Assembly: GCA_012841175.1 (NCBI GenBank)
Contig: DUVG01000151.1
Location: 1-6,534 of the forward strand
Length of the DNA: 6,534 nt
Direction: 5' to 3'
Source: Clostridium sp.
Lineage (GTDB): Bacteria > Bacillota > Clostridia > Acetivibrionales > Acetivibrionaceae
Under the pieces are notes generated by a model. That model was not told where the DNA came from. It did not search any database and saw only the letters and a program-made list of their open reading frames with translations. This document shows, piece after piece, positions 1 through 5,448 of this stretch; positions within the stretch are counted from its first letter, which is position 1; each line of letters begins with the position of its first letter. The translations under genes were made by a program, and so were the position numbers.

Positions 1-157
1 ACTTTGCATCAATAATTGCATTTGCAAGCTTCTCCGCCTTTTCCTTTGGCGCATTTAACACATAAAAAGCTAATCTTTGAGCAGTTTTATGACCTATGCC
101 CGGAAGCTTTTCAAATTCTTCTATAAGCCTGGCAATTGGTGCTGCATAAAAACTCAT
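1..157 (-). CDS. recR: Recombination protein RecR (N-terminal part, cut by window edge)
   Basis: The 52 visible residues begin MSFYAAPIARLIEEFEKLPG and continue into GIGHKTAQRLAF, the helix-hairpin-helix DNA-binding motif that opens RecR proteins. RecR works with RecF and RecO to load RecA on gapped DNA. The zinc finger and Toprim domain of the family would lie beyond the left edge. The ATG at 157 is preceded by the Shine-Dalgarno-like AAGGGGA about 8 bases upstream. It lies 38 bases downstream of ybaB on the same strand with no terminator between them, so the two are probably co-transcribed, as in the conserved Firmicutes dnaX-ybaB-recR cluster. Identification rests on the N-terminus plus gene order. 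Confidence 0.95.
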   Translation of the reverse strand, partial: MSFYAAPIARLIEEFEKLPGIGHKTAQRLAFYVLNAPKEKAEKLANAIIDAK

Positions 158-195
158 TAATATTCCCCTTGTCTCTACTTATTTAAGCATTTGAG

Positions 196-537
196 TTAAA
201 ATAATCCTGGTATTCCAGATATTCCACCTGTTATTTTACTCATCTCACTGTTTACCATCTCATCAGCTTTTCTCAAAGCTTCATTAGCCGCAGCTAAAAT
301 AAGATCTTGTAACATTTCAACATCATCTGGATCTACCACTTCTGGTTTTATAGTAATGCCCTTAATTTCTTTTCTACCTGTTGCTACAACACTAACTGCA
401 CCACCTCCTGCAGAAGCTTCAACCTCTTTATCTTTAAGTTCCTCCTGCAACTTCTCCATTTCCTTTTGCATTTTTTGAGCCTGTTTCATAAGGTTGCCCA
501 TATTTCCGCCCATTCCCGGGAATTTACCTCTTGCCAT
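196..537 (-). CDS. ybaB: YbaB/EbfC family nucleoid-associated protein
   Basis: This 113-residue protein has the normal family length. It starts MARGKFPGMGGNMGNLMKQ, with a Gly/Met-rich head. A charged amphipathic helix follows (about 15-40, KQAQKMQKEMEKLQEELKD), then a beta core (about 43-65, GGGAVSVVATGRKEIKGI) and a C-terminal helix (about 72-100). Family members are dimers that bind DNA with little specificity. The gene's position between dnaX and recR is the classic arrangement and suggests a role linked to replication or repair, but its exact function is unsettled. The ATG has a good GGAGG at 547-551. The 97-base gap to dnaX contains a TATAAT-like box (574-579, minus strand) with a poor -35, so a weak internal promoter is possible but unproven. 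Confidence 0.95.
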   Translation of the reverse strand: MARGKFPGMGGNMGNLMKQAQKMQKEMEKLQEELKDKEVEASAGGGAVSVVATGRKEIKGITIKPEVVDPDDVEMLQDLILAAANEALRKADEMVNSEMSKITGGISGIPGLF

Positions 538-634
538 AATCCTTTACCTCCAATTATTTTTTTCCTAATAAACATTATATATTAATATAAACATAAAATA
601 CTAGACTTTTATAGCTATTATTTAAATTTGTTCT

Positions 635-2278
635 TTACTCATCAATTATATTTAAACTGGCATCACACTTTTTGGCAATGTACTGTGCCTTTTCAATTAA
701 TTCATCCTTCTCTTCCTGTGCATTATCAACTACTTCTTCTTCATCAATACATTTAATTCTCACTTCTTTTCCTAGACATTCACATAGCCGCGTTTCAAGA
801 ATTTCGATATTTTCAGGCTTCATCAAGCACATCTTTGCAAAGCTCTGTCCCTCTCCAAATACCACGCCTATAAATTTATCATCAATTTCAACAATTTTTG
901 TATCCATTAGATAAGTATATAGGGCCATTCTTCCAGAGTCTTTAATATCCTTTAGTATATCTTCCCAAACTTTAAGCCCCTTCATACTTCCAGCAGTTTT
1001 TTTGTTTGAACTAACTTTTTCATCGGCATTTTTAGAAGTATTGTCAATGCTTTTAGAAGTCTCTTTTGCCTTTTTACCCTTCTTTTCGCTGTTTGAATCT
1101 TCTTTTATAGAAATCCCTTTAGACAAAAGGTGAGATAACTTTTTTTCTAAAGACTTAACTCTATCCTCAATAAATGAGTCTTTTAAATTTAAACTGTCTT
1201 CAGACAGCTTTATAAGTGCAGTCTCAAGTAAAATTCTTGGATGGGTTGACCATTTTAAAGCAGCTTCTAAAGAAGATAGTTCTTTAATTGCTGTTACCAA
1301 CTCAAAAGTTTCCATCTTTTCACATTGCTTTTTCATCTTTTTAATTGCGTCTTCTGATACATCAATTATTTCTTCTGGGTTTTTAGTTGTACTGCATATA
1401 AGAAGATTTCTATAGTAAAAAATCAAATCAGATACAAACTGATTAATGCTTTTTCCATCCATAATAAGCTTGTCTATATGATTTAAAATCCCTTCCACCT
1501 GCTTATTTATTATATATTCTACCATTTCAAAGACAAAAGTATCTTTGACAATTCCAGTTATTTTTAAAACATCTTCATAAGTAAGTTCTTCCTTTCCTAA
1601 GGAAATACACTGATCCAAAATACTAATGGCATCCCTTAGGGCTCCATCTGAAAGTTTTGCAATGAGAGTTGATGCCTCCCTTTGAATTTTAACTCCACTT
1701 TCTTTAGCAATATACTCCACTCTCTTTGTAATACTATCTACAGGAATTCTTCTAAAATCAAACCTTTGACATCTAGATAGTATTGTAGCAGGAAGTTTAT
1801 GTGGCTCTGTAGTAGCCAATATAAATATTACATGGGAGGGAGGTTCCTCTAAAGTTTTCAAAAGAGCATTAAAAGCCCCGGTAGAAAGCATGTGAACCTC
1901 ATCTATTATATAAACACGATATTTTGCTTTAGAAGGGGTATAAACCACTTCATCCCTTATATCACGAACATTGTCCACACTATTGTTTGAAGCAGCGTCT
2001 ATTTCTATCACATCTAAAATACTTCCATTTAGTATACCTTTGCATATTTCACACTGATTACAAGGGTCGCCATCTACAGGGTCTAAACAATTTACTGCCC
2101 TAGAAAAAATTTTAGCAGTTGTAGTCTTTCCTGTGCCTCTAGTTCCACAAAAAAGATATGCATGAGCTACCCTGCCTGTCATAACAGAATTAGACAGCGT
2201 TTTTATAACATGTTCTTGTTCAACAACGTCCTTAAAAACCATAGGACGCCACTTTCTATAAAGAGCTAAATAAGACAT
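635..2278 (-). CDS. dnaX: DNA polymerase III subunit tau (clamp-loader ATPase)
   Basis: This protein forms the clamp-loader core that uses ATP to load the sliding clamp and ties the loader to the replicase. With the ATG at 2278 it has 547 residues, close to the usual Gram-positive length. It begins MSYLALYRKWRP, the typical DnaX N-terminus. Visible motifs are Walker A GTRGTGKTT (about 45-53), four zinc-module cysteines (64, 73, 76, 79), Walker B with DEVH (126-129), the SRC motif (168-170) and sensor 2 GALRDA (212-217). Domain III follows, then a Lys/Ser-rich linker (about 390-432) and the tau-specific C-terminal part. A GTG nine bases upstream (2287) is in frame, but it lies inside the Shine-Dalgarno sequence AGAAGGTGA, so the ATG is the better start. 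The linker contains an A7 tract at 997-1003, described in the findings. Confidence 0.97.
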   Translation of the reverse strand: MSYLALYRKWRPMVFKDVVEQEHVIKTLSNSVMTGRVAHAYLFCGTRGTGKTTTAKIFSRAVNCLDPVDGDPCNQCEICKGILNGSILDVIEIDAASNNSVDNVRDIRDEVVYTPSKAKYRVYIIDEVHMLSTGAFNALLKTLEEPPSHVIFILATTEPHKLPATILSRCQRFDFRRIPVDSITKRVEYIAKESGVKIQREASTLIAKLSDGALRDAISILDQCISLGKEELTYEDVLKITGIVKDTFVFEMVEYIINKQVEGILNHIDKLIMDGKSINQFVSDLIFYYRNLLICSTTKNPEEIIDVSEDAIKKMKKQCEKMETFELVTAIKELSSLEAALKWSTHPRILLETALIKLSEDSLNLKDSFIEDRVKSLEKKLSHLLSKGISIKEDSNSEKKGKKAKETSKSIDNTSKNADEKVSSNKKTAGSMKGLKVWEDILKDIKDSGRMALYTYLMDTKIVEIDDKFIGVVFGEGQSFAKMCLMKPENIEILETRLCECLGKEVRIKCIDEEEVVDNAQEEKDELIEKAQYIAKKCDASLNIIDE

Positions 2279-2331
2279 TTTTCTCACCTTCTAAGCAACC
2301 AGTATGTAAAAAACAATATTTATAATAAAAT

Positions 2332-2357
2332 AAGCTATTTAAACATTTAAATAGCTT
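2332..2357 (-). terminator. Probable terminator between SRP RNA and dnaX
   Basis: AAGCTATTTAAA (2332-2343) and its exact reverse complement (2346-2357) form an AT-rich stem of about 11 pairs. In the minus-strand direction it is followed by the U-rich ATTTTATTATA. It sits about 30 bases past the SRP RNA 3' end and about 53 bases before dnaX. It probably ends most SRP RNA transcripts, and incomplete termination could feed dnaX. No clear separate dnaX promoter was seen in the short gap. Confidence 0.6.
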
Positions 2358-2387
2358 TAAATACTTCTCATAAACATATATATATAA

Positions 2388-2656
2388 GGCCGTGCACCTT
2401 CTATCGACATTGTTTTTATAAGCGAACCAGTACAGTTAACTCAAACTAGGCTATCCCACGGCACACGTAAGGGCCTACTTACCGCTGCTTTCTTCCGAAC
2501 CTGACGGGGTTCATAGGGTCACGTTGCGCAGGACCCAGTCATCATTGTCACTTACACAGGCCAGACCTTACAAAAACAAGCCTTAAGAAGGAATTCAACC
2601 CTGCTATAGCGGATTGCAGGTGCAGGGCACCGCTACCTCCCCGTCTAGCACGACCA
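2388..2656 (-). ncRNA. ffs: Signal recognition particle RNA, large bacterial type (scRNA/6S-like)
   Basis: This is the RNA scaffold of the signal recognition particle, which binds Ffh and directs ribosomes making membrane and secreted proteins to the membrane. On the minus strand the 5' part carries the Alu-domain sequence GACGGGGAGGTAGCGGTGCC. The apical S domain carries GTCAGGTTCGGAAGAAAGCA (about 2486-2505), with the conserved GGAA tetraloop and asymmetric loop that bind Ffh. The ends pair as helix 1: GTCGTGC near the 5' end with GCACGGC at 2389-2395. The length of about 267 bases matches the long Bacillus/Clostridium form rather than the 114-base E. coli 4.5S form. The position immediately upstream of dnaX is the conserved one. 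Exact ends are estimated from helix 1. Confidence 0.95.
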
Positions 2657-2679
2657 AATATTAACTTTAGTATGAGCAA

Positions 2680-2696
2680 TGACTTTTTAAAAGTCA
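2680..2696 (-). other. Leader hairpin of the SRP RNA precursor
   Basis: TGACTTTT (2680-2687) and AAAAGTCA (2689-2696) are inverted repeats between the predicted transcription start and the mature 5' end. The primary transcript would therefore carry a small 5' hairpin removed during maturation. In B. subtilis the scRNA precursor is processed by RNase III; applying that here is inference. Confidence 0.4.
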
Positions 2697-2703
2697 CTTA
2701 TAC

Positions 2704-2732
2704 ATTATACTTAATATTTATCAATACTTCAA
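2704..2732 (-). promoter_or_regulatory. Sigma-A promoter of the SRP RNA
   Basis: On the minus strand the -35 TTGAAG (2727-2732) is separated by exactly 17 bases from a perfect -10 TATAAT (2704-2709). Transcription would start around 2697, about 40 bases before the mature RNA. A near-consensus promoter fits a highly expressed stable RNA. Confidence 0.8.
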
Positions 2733-2791
2733 GTGATTTTAAATAATAATAATATGGAATTTTGGTTTTTTAAATTATAATTTCTTAAAAA

Positions 2792-2944
2792 TTAGCTTTT
2801 TGCTTTATACTTTTCATTAGAATGTAGTCTGTTTCTAGCAGTACTGCTTTCAATAAAATTAGTATGTGTTTTAGTATACCTATCAAGAACCTTTTTGTCA
2901 TTTTTGCTTAAATAGGTACTTGAGTGTTTTTCATCTCTTCTCAA
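2792..2944 (-). CDS. Hypothetical 50-residue basic protein (TTG start)
   Basis: This small ORF is not recognised. It reads from a TTG at 2944 to TAA at 2792. The sequence starts MRRDEKHSSTYLSKNDKKVL and ends NEKYKAKS, is strongly basic and hydrophilic, and has no signal peptide, membrane segment or cysteine. The support is an AGGAAG ribosome-binding sequence 6 bases before the TTG and a protein-like composition compared with the surrounding AT-rich DNA. There is no in-frame ATG near the start, so a TTG start would be required. It lies upstream of the SRP RNA promoter on the same strand, and no convincing sigma-A promoter was found for it. It could be a real small protein, a decayed remnant or chance. 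Confidence 0.45.
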   Translation of the reverse strand: MRRDEKHSSTYLSKNDKKVLDRYTKTHTNFIESSTARNRLHSNEKYKAKS

Positions 2945-3147
2945 AATATCACTTCCTCAAATATATTTTTTTCCTGAAAATATTTGTGTTGTCCTCATTT
3001 CCCTGGAAAAAACGCTATGAATATGAGTGTACTATATAAGATATGAATTTTAGCTTAAAAATATACTATTTGCATTATCCATGTAATGTGAATAAACACT
3101 CTTTTTGTTATTAAAATAATCCAATATAAAAAATTGCTCATAACCAA

Positions 3148-3196
3148 AAAACTGCATCTATTGATAATATCAAAGCATTATCAATAACGCAGTTTT
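3148..3196 (-). terminator. Long interrupted hairpin with T-run on minus strand
   Basis: AAAACTGC (3148-3155) pairs with GCAGTTTT (3189-3196), and TATTGATAAT (3159-3168) pairs with ATTATCAATA (3177-3186). A small internal loop interrupts the stem and the apical loop has 8 bases. Read on the minus strand it ends GCAGTTTTTT, which fits an intrinsic terminator in that direction. However, no gene lies just upstream: the agrD-like gene already has its own terminator about 260 bases earlier. It may back up that terminator, end an unseen small RNA, or be a remnant element. Confidence 0.45.
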
Positions 3197-3432
3197 CTGG
3201 GCAAAGTTTGACTCGAATGGTAATTTATTAAGGATTTATTATAGTGTTCATATAATTAATTTTATTTATGATTTAATTTTCTCATTCTAATTTTACTACA
3301 TTTTCACGACTTTTATATTTATTTTGTATGAAATGTATTTATAATGACTTGAAATGTTCTTATTGCTTTTTGAATATATTAATAAAAATATTGCAATAGA
3401 AAAACTTCCCATATTATTGGTTAAATCTTGCA

Positions 3433-3459
3433 TTTTATATGCAGGATTTGCATATAAAA
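3433..3459. repeat. Perfect 11-bp inverted repeat next to the agrD terminator
   Basis: TTTTATATGCA (3433-3443) and TGCATATAAAA (3449-3459) are exact inverted repeats around a 5-base loop. On the minus strand the 5' arm overlaps the U-tract of the preceding terminator hairpin, so the two structures share bases. Confidence 0.6.
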
Positions 3460-3485
3460 AAGGTATCTTCCTAAGAAGATACCTT
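3460..3485 (-). terminator. Rho-independent terminator of the agrD-like unit
   Basis: AAGGTATCTTC (3460-3470) and GAAGATACCTT (3475-3485) form a perfect 11-bp stem with a 4-base loop. On the minus strand the stem runs directly into a U-tract. It lies 66 bases past the stop codon of the AgrD-like gene and should end that transcript. Confidence 0.85.
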
Positions 3486-3551
3486 AGTATTATTAATTAA
3501 CTTTATATTTAAAACCTTTTTTCTATACATTTGAGTAAGTGTTTATTAATG

Positions 3552-3674
3552 TTACTTGTTTAGTGACTTTGGAGTCCTTGGTTGATAAAAGAAGAAAAAG
3601 CACGCTGTACTGGAAATTAATGTTGCAACTACAAACAAGATTGATGAGATAACACCTAGCATTTTACGTTTCAT
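3552..3674 (-). CDS. agrD: AgrD-like cyclic lactone autoinducer peptide precursor
   Basis: This 40-residue precursor has the full AgrD layout. A basic start, MKRK, leads into an amphipathic or hydrophobic leader (about 5-22, MLGVISSILFVVATLISS). A ring segment follows with a single cysteine, TACFFFF (Cys25 to Phe29), and then the recognition tail YQPRTPKSLNK (30-40). In the family, AgrB cuts after the ring and closes a thiolactone between the Cys and the new C-terminus. Alignment with the YQPxxPKSL-type tail of clostridial AgrD proteins predicts a five-member ring, CFFFF. The ATG at 3674 has AGGGG about 9 bases upstream. An in-frame ATG at 3683 is too close to that site. The gene lies 53 bases after the truncated AgrC-like gene. 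No agrB or agrA is in the window, which is unusual. Confidence 0.88.
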   Translation of the reverse strand: MKRKMLGVISSILFVVATLISSTACFFFFYQPRTPKSLNK

Positions 3675-3727
3675 ACATACCATCCCCTATACTTTTTTTA
3701 TTTAATAAACGAAATCATATTATGACT

Positions 3728-4588
3728 TCATTTATTAGCCTTGTTAGTAATTCTTACCATTCCACTATTTATATCATCTTTTATAGATTCCAAGGCACTT
3801 TTTAATTCATCGTATTTCTTCTCTTCAACTAAAGAATGTAAGTAATTGATGTTTTGTATTATCTCTCTACCATCATATTGTCTCTTTTGCTCTTCTTCTC
3901 TCTTTATATGTTCTCCCATCTTTATAACGCTCTTTACAACTAAGGCTGTAAATGTAATAGTAATAACAACTGCTAGAAAAACTAAGGTTAAATTCTCTTG
4001 TGAGTTCAAAAACTCGATATTTCTAACTACAATTGTATATATAATAATCAACTGTAAGAATGCAAAAATTAGCTGTAACACCAAAAATCTTATACGACTG
4101 ACATAGTGTTTTTTTACATTTTTCTTGCCTAAGTAACGGATATTTATATCTAATCTATATATAACATACACAATGGCACTTATCACTATTAAATATTGTA
4201 CTGCAAAGAATAGTAAATAAAGGTTGTCCCCTTTAAACTCAGCTTCTGTTAATCCAGTCCACATACATAAAACATTAAACATTGCTCCCTGGATAGCTGC
4301 AAAAATAATCATGGTAACTAAACAACTTACAACTGATTCAATTACATTTACCCTATATAAAAAATATATTAACGCCGCAAATATCAGAACCTGTGGTACT
4401 ATAGCATATATATAACCTTTAAGAAGTATCTGTAAAACCCTAAAAACTAATACTGCAACTAAGCCAACGAATAATACATTTCTAAATTTAGCTGTTTCCT
4501 TTTTTCCCAGAATCACCCAAGCGAATAACGCCATCATAAGCTGCTCAGGAACTGAAATTGCGATAAACTCAACCAAAGATGTCTTCAT
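3728..4588 (-). CDS. AgrC-like membrane receptor lacking the kinase domain
   Basis: This 286-residue protein has about seven predicted membrane helices (roughly 8-28, 38-57, 59-80, 83-110, 123-146, 166-188 and 199-222). A short charged cytoplasmic tail follows (about 225-286). The tail ending NYLHSLVEEKKYDELKSALE resembles the Spo0B-type dimerisation helix found in AgrC and related peptide receptors, where the usual motif is RHDxxNHL. Here the equivalent segment reads GREIIQNI, with arginine 241 at the histidine position. No N, G1 or G2 ATP-binding boxes follow, so autophosphorylation looks impossible. Full AgrC proteins usually have over 400 residues. The ORF ends in a clean TGA with no sign that the next bases encode the missing domain. 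The ATG is preceded by GAGAGG. Linkage to the AgrD-like gene suggests it senses that peptide, but this is inference. Confidence 0.8.
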   Translation of the reverse strand: MKTSLVEFIAISVPEQLMMALFAWVILGKKETAKFRNVLFVGLVAVLVFRVLQILLKGYIYAIVPQVLIFAALIYFLYRVNVIESVVSCLVTMIIFAAIQGAMFNVLCMWTGLTEAEFKGDNLYLLFFAVQYLIVISAIVYVIYRLDINIRYLGKKNVKKHYVSRIRFLVLQLIFAFLQLIIIYTIVVRNIEFLNSQENLTLVFLAVVITITFTALVVKSVIKMGEHIKREEEQKRQYDGREIIQNINYLHSLVEEKKYDELKSALESIKDDINSGMVRITNKANK

Positions 4589-4617
4589 ATATGATTTCCT
4601 CTCACTTTGTTAATTTT

Positions 4618-4646
4618 AATCTATCATATTAGAAAATAACATTCAA
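4618..4646 (-). promoter_or_regulatory. Possible promoter of the agrC-like/agrD unit
   Basis: On the minus strand TTGAAT (4641-4646) is followed after 17 bases by TAGATT (4618-4623). The -35 is fair and the -10 matches TATAAT at four of six positions. A start near 4611 would leave a short leader before the ATG at 4588. The match is modest and read-through from the STAS gene is an alternative. Confidence 0.35.
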
Positions 4647-4695
4647 CTATTGTACTCAAAAAGCTGTTATTCGACTTTTTTTTGGCTTAATTACT

Positions 4696-4724
4696 CAGAA
4701 ACGCAACAAATTGTTGCGTTTCTG
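4696..4724. repeat. Perfect 29-base palindrome (14-1-14) after the STAS gene
   Basis: CAGAAACGCAACAA and TTGTTGCGTTTCTG are exact inverted repeats around one base, starting 10 bases past the STAS stop codon. As RNA it would be a strong hairpin. Neither strand has a U-tract directly after it: the minus strand continues GAGTAATTAAG, and the plus strand has TTTTT only 8 bases later. It is therefore an atypical terminator, an RNA 3'-end stabiliser or a protein-binding operator. Confidence 0.7.
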
Positions 4725-4734
4725 TTGGAGCTTT

Positions 4735-5073
4735 TTAAGCTATACTTGCCAAAGCTTCATTTTCCGTTTTATAAATTTCTATAAATCTATCAAGTCTTGT
4801 AACTTCAAACAGTTTTGTGATATCTGGCGTAAGGTTGCACAATATCATTTTTCCCTGTTTTTCTTTGAATTTCTTGTAGGTATCAATAATTATTCCTAAT
4901 CCTGCACTGTTCATATATATTACTCCATCCATGCTAATTATAACTGACTTTCCTTCATTTTCTTTTGCTACATTGTCAAGTAAATCTTTGAATTCGTTTT
5001 GAGTTGAAATTCTAACTTGTCCTGTAAGTTTAATGATCTTTACATTATCCACCTCTTTTACTTCAACCTTCAT
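4735..5073 (-). CDS. STAS-domain anti-sigma-factor antagonist (SpoIIAA/RsbV type)
   Basis: This 112-residue single-domain protein has the standard length and fold order of anti-anti-sigma factors: an N-terminal strand pair (KIIKLTGQVRIST), a helix (26-38), a strand (VIISMDGV) and the phosphorylation loop YMNSAGLGII. Ser56 corresponds to the serine phosphorylated by a partner anti-sigma kinase in SpoIIAA/RsbV proteins. Unphosphorylated protein binds the kinase and frees the sigma factor. No RsbW/SpoIIAB-type kinase or sigma gene is adjacent, so the partner is unknown; this is therefore not spoIIAA in its usual operon. The ATG at 5073 has a strong AGAGGAGGT. It shares strand and direction with the AgrC-like gene 146 bases downstream, but the palindrome between them may separate the transcripts. 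Confidence 0.92.
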   Translation of the reverse strand: MKVEVKEVDNVKIIKLTGQVRISTQNEFKDLLDNVAKENEGKSVIISMDGVIYMNSAGLGIIIDTYKKFKEKQGKMILCNLTPDITKLFEVTRLDRFIEIYKTENEALASIA

Positions 5074-5448
5074 AACTAAAGACCTCCTCTAAGATTTCAT
5101 ATTTATTAGAACTACTTACTGCAACGAACCAATAACAACATACATTAAAACTACCATTCCTATTAATACTCGACAAACTAATAAATTTACAATTTGGATA
5201 AAAATTTGTTTGTGTAGCATTTTTTCAGTGTAGAAAAGCAATAATTGATGATATAAATAATTTACAAAATTTCTGCTTAAGTTCTATTATATATTACAAA
5301 ATAATATCTTTCAACAAAATTATATTATCCAAATTATAGTAAAAATAATTTGATACATTTTTAATACATTATTTTAGTTAAGTACACAGGTTTTTTGCCG
5401 ATATAAAATTTAAGTATAATGTACCTTACATAAGATAGGAGGTTTAGC
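5074..5448. other. Divergent intergenic region between STAS gene and 46-residue ORF
   Basis: This very AT-rich stretch must hold the promoters of both flanking genes. For the STAS gene (minus), TTGTAA (5187-5192) and TATTAA (5163-5168) spaced by 18 bases is a weak candidate. For the plus-strand ORF there is a TATAAT at 5415-5420. A 10-base inverted repeat, AATTTGGATA (5191-5200) and TATCCAAATT (5326-5335), lies within the region. No further gene was seen. Confidence 0.5.
5392..5420 (+). promoter_or_regulatory. Probable promoter of the 46-residue ORF
   Basis: A perfect TATAAT lies at 5415-5420, with the weak -35 TTTTTG 17 bases upstream (5392-5397). The start would be near 5427, leaving a short leader with AGGAGG at 5437-5442. 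Confidence 0.45.

Larger units (their letters stand above)
2945..3551. other. Non-coding stretch, AT-rich, with several hairpins
   Basis: These roughly 600 bases contain no convincing gene. They hold the ribosome-binding site of the small TTG ORF, a long hairpin at 3148-3196, a perfect inverted repeat at 3433-3459 and the terminator at 3460-3485, each listed separately. The part from 3200 to 3420 is very AT-rich with no clear structure. Confidence 0.6.

Noticed and set aside
672..914. Plus-strand open frame of 80 codons
   Set aside because: It lies entirely antisense to dnaX and the product is a Ser-rich mirror of the coding strand with no ribosome-binding site.
2423..2450. ACAGTTAA sequence resembling an AgrA binding repeat
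   Set aside because: It lies inside the SRP RNA and is explained by that RNA's sequence. A second properly spaced copy was not found.
3148..3196. Possible insertion-sequence end or CRISPR-like repeat
   Set aside because: Only one hairpin is present, with no transposase, no direct repeats and no repeated spacer pattern anywhere in the window.
3288..3411. Minus-strand ORF of 38 codons starting MGSFSIAIFLLIYSK
   Set aside because: No ribosome-binding site upstream and low-complexity Ile/Lys/Ser composition expected from AT-rich DNA.
3846..4415. Plus-strand open frames at 3846-4106 and 4224-4415
   Set aside because: Both are antisense to the membrane receptor gene and show no start signals.
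4711..4899. Plus-strand open frame of 62 codons
   Set aside because: It is antisense to the STAS gene, begins in the palindrome and has no ribosome-binding site.
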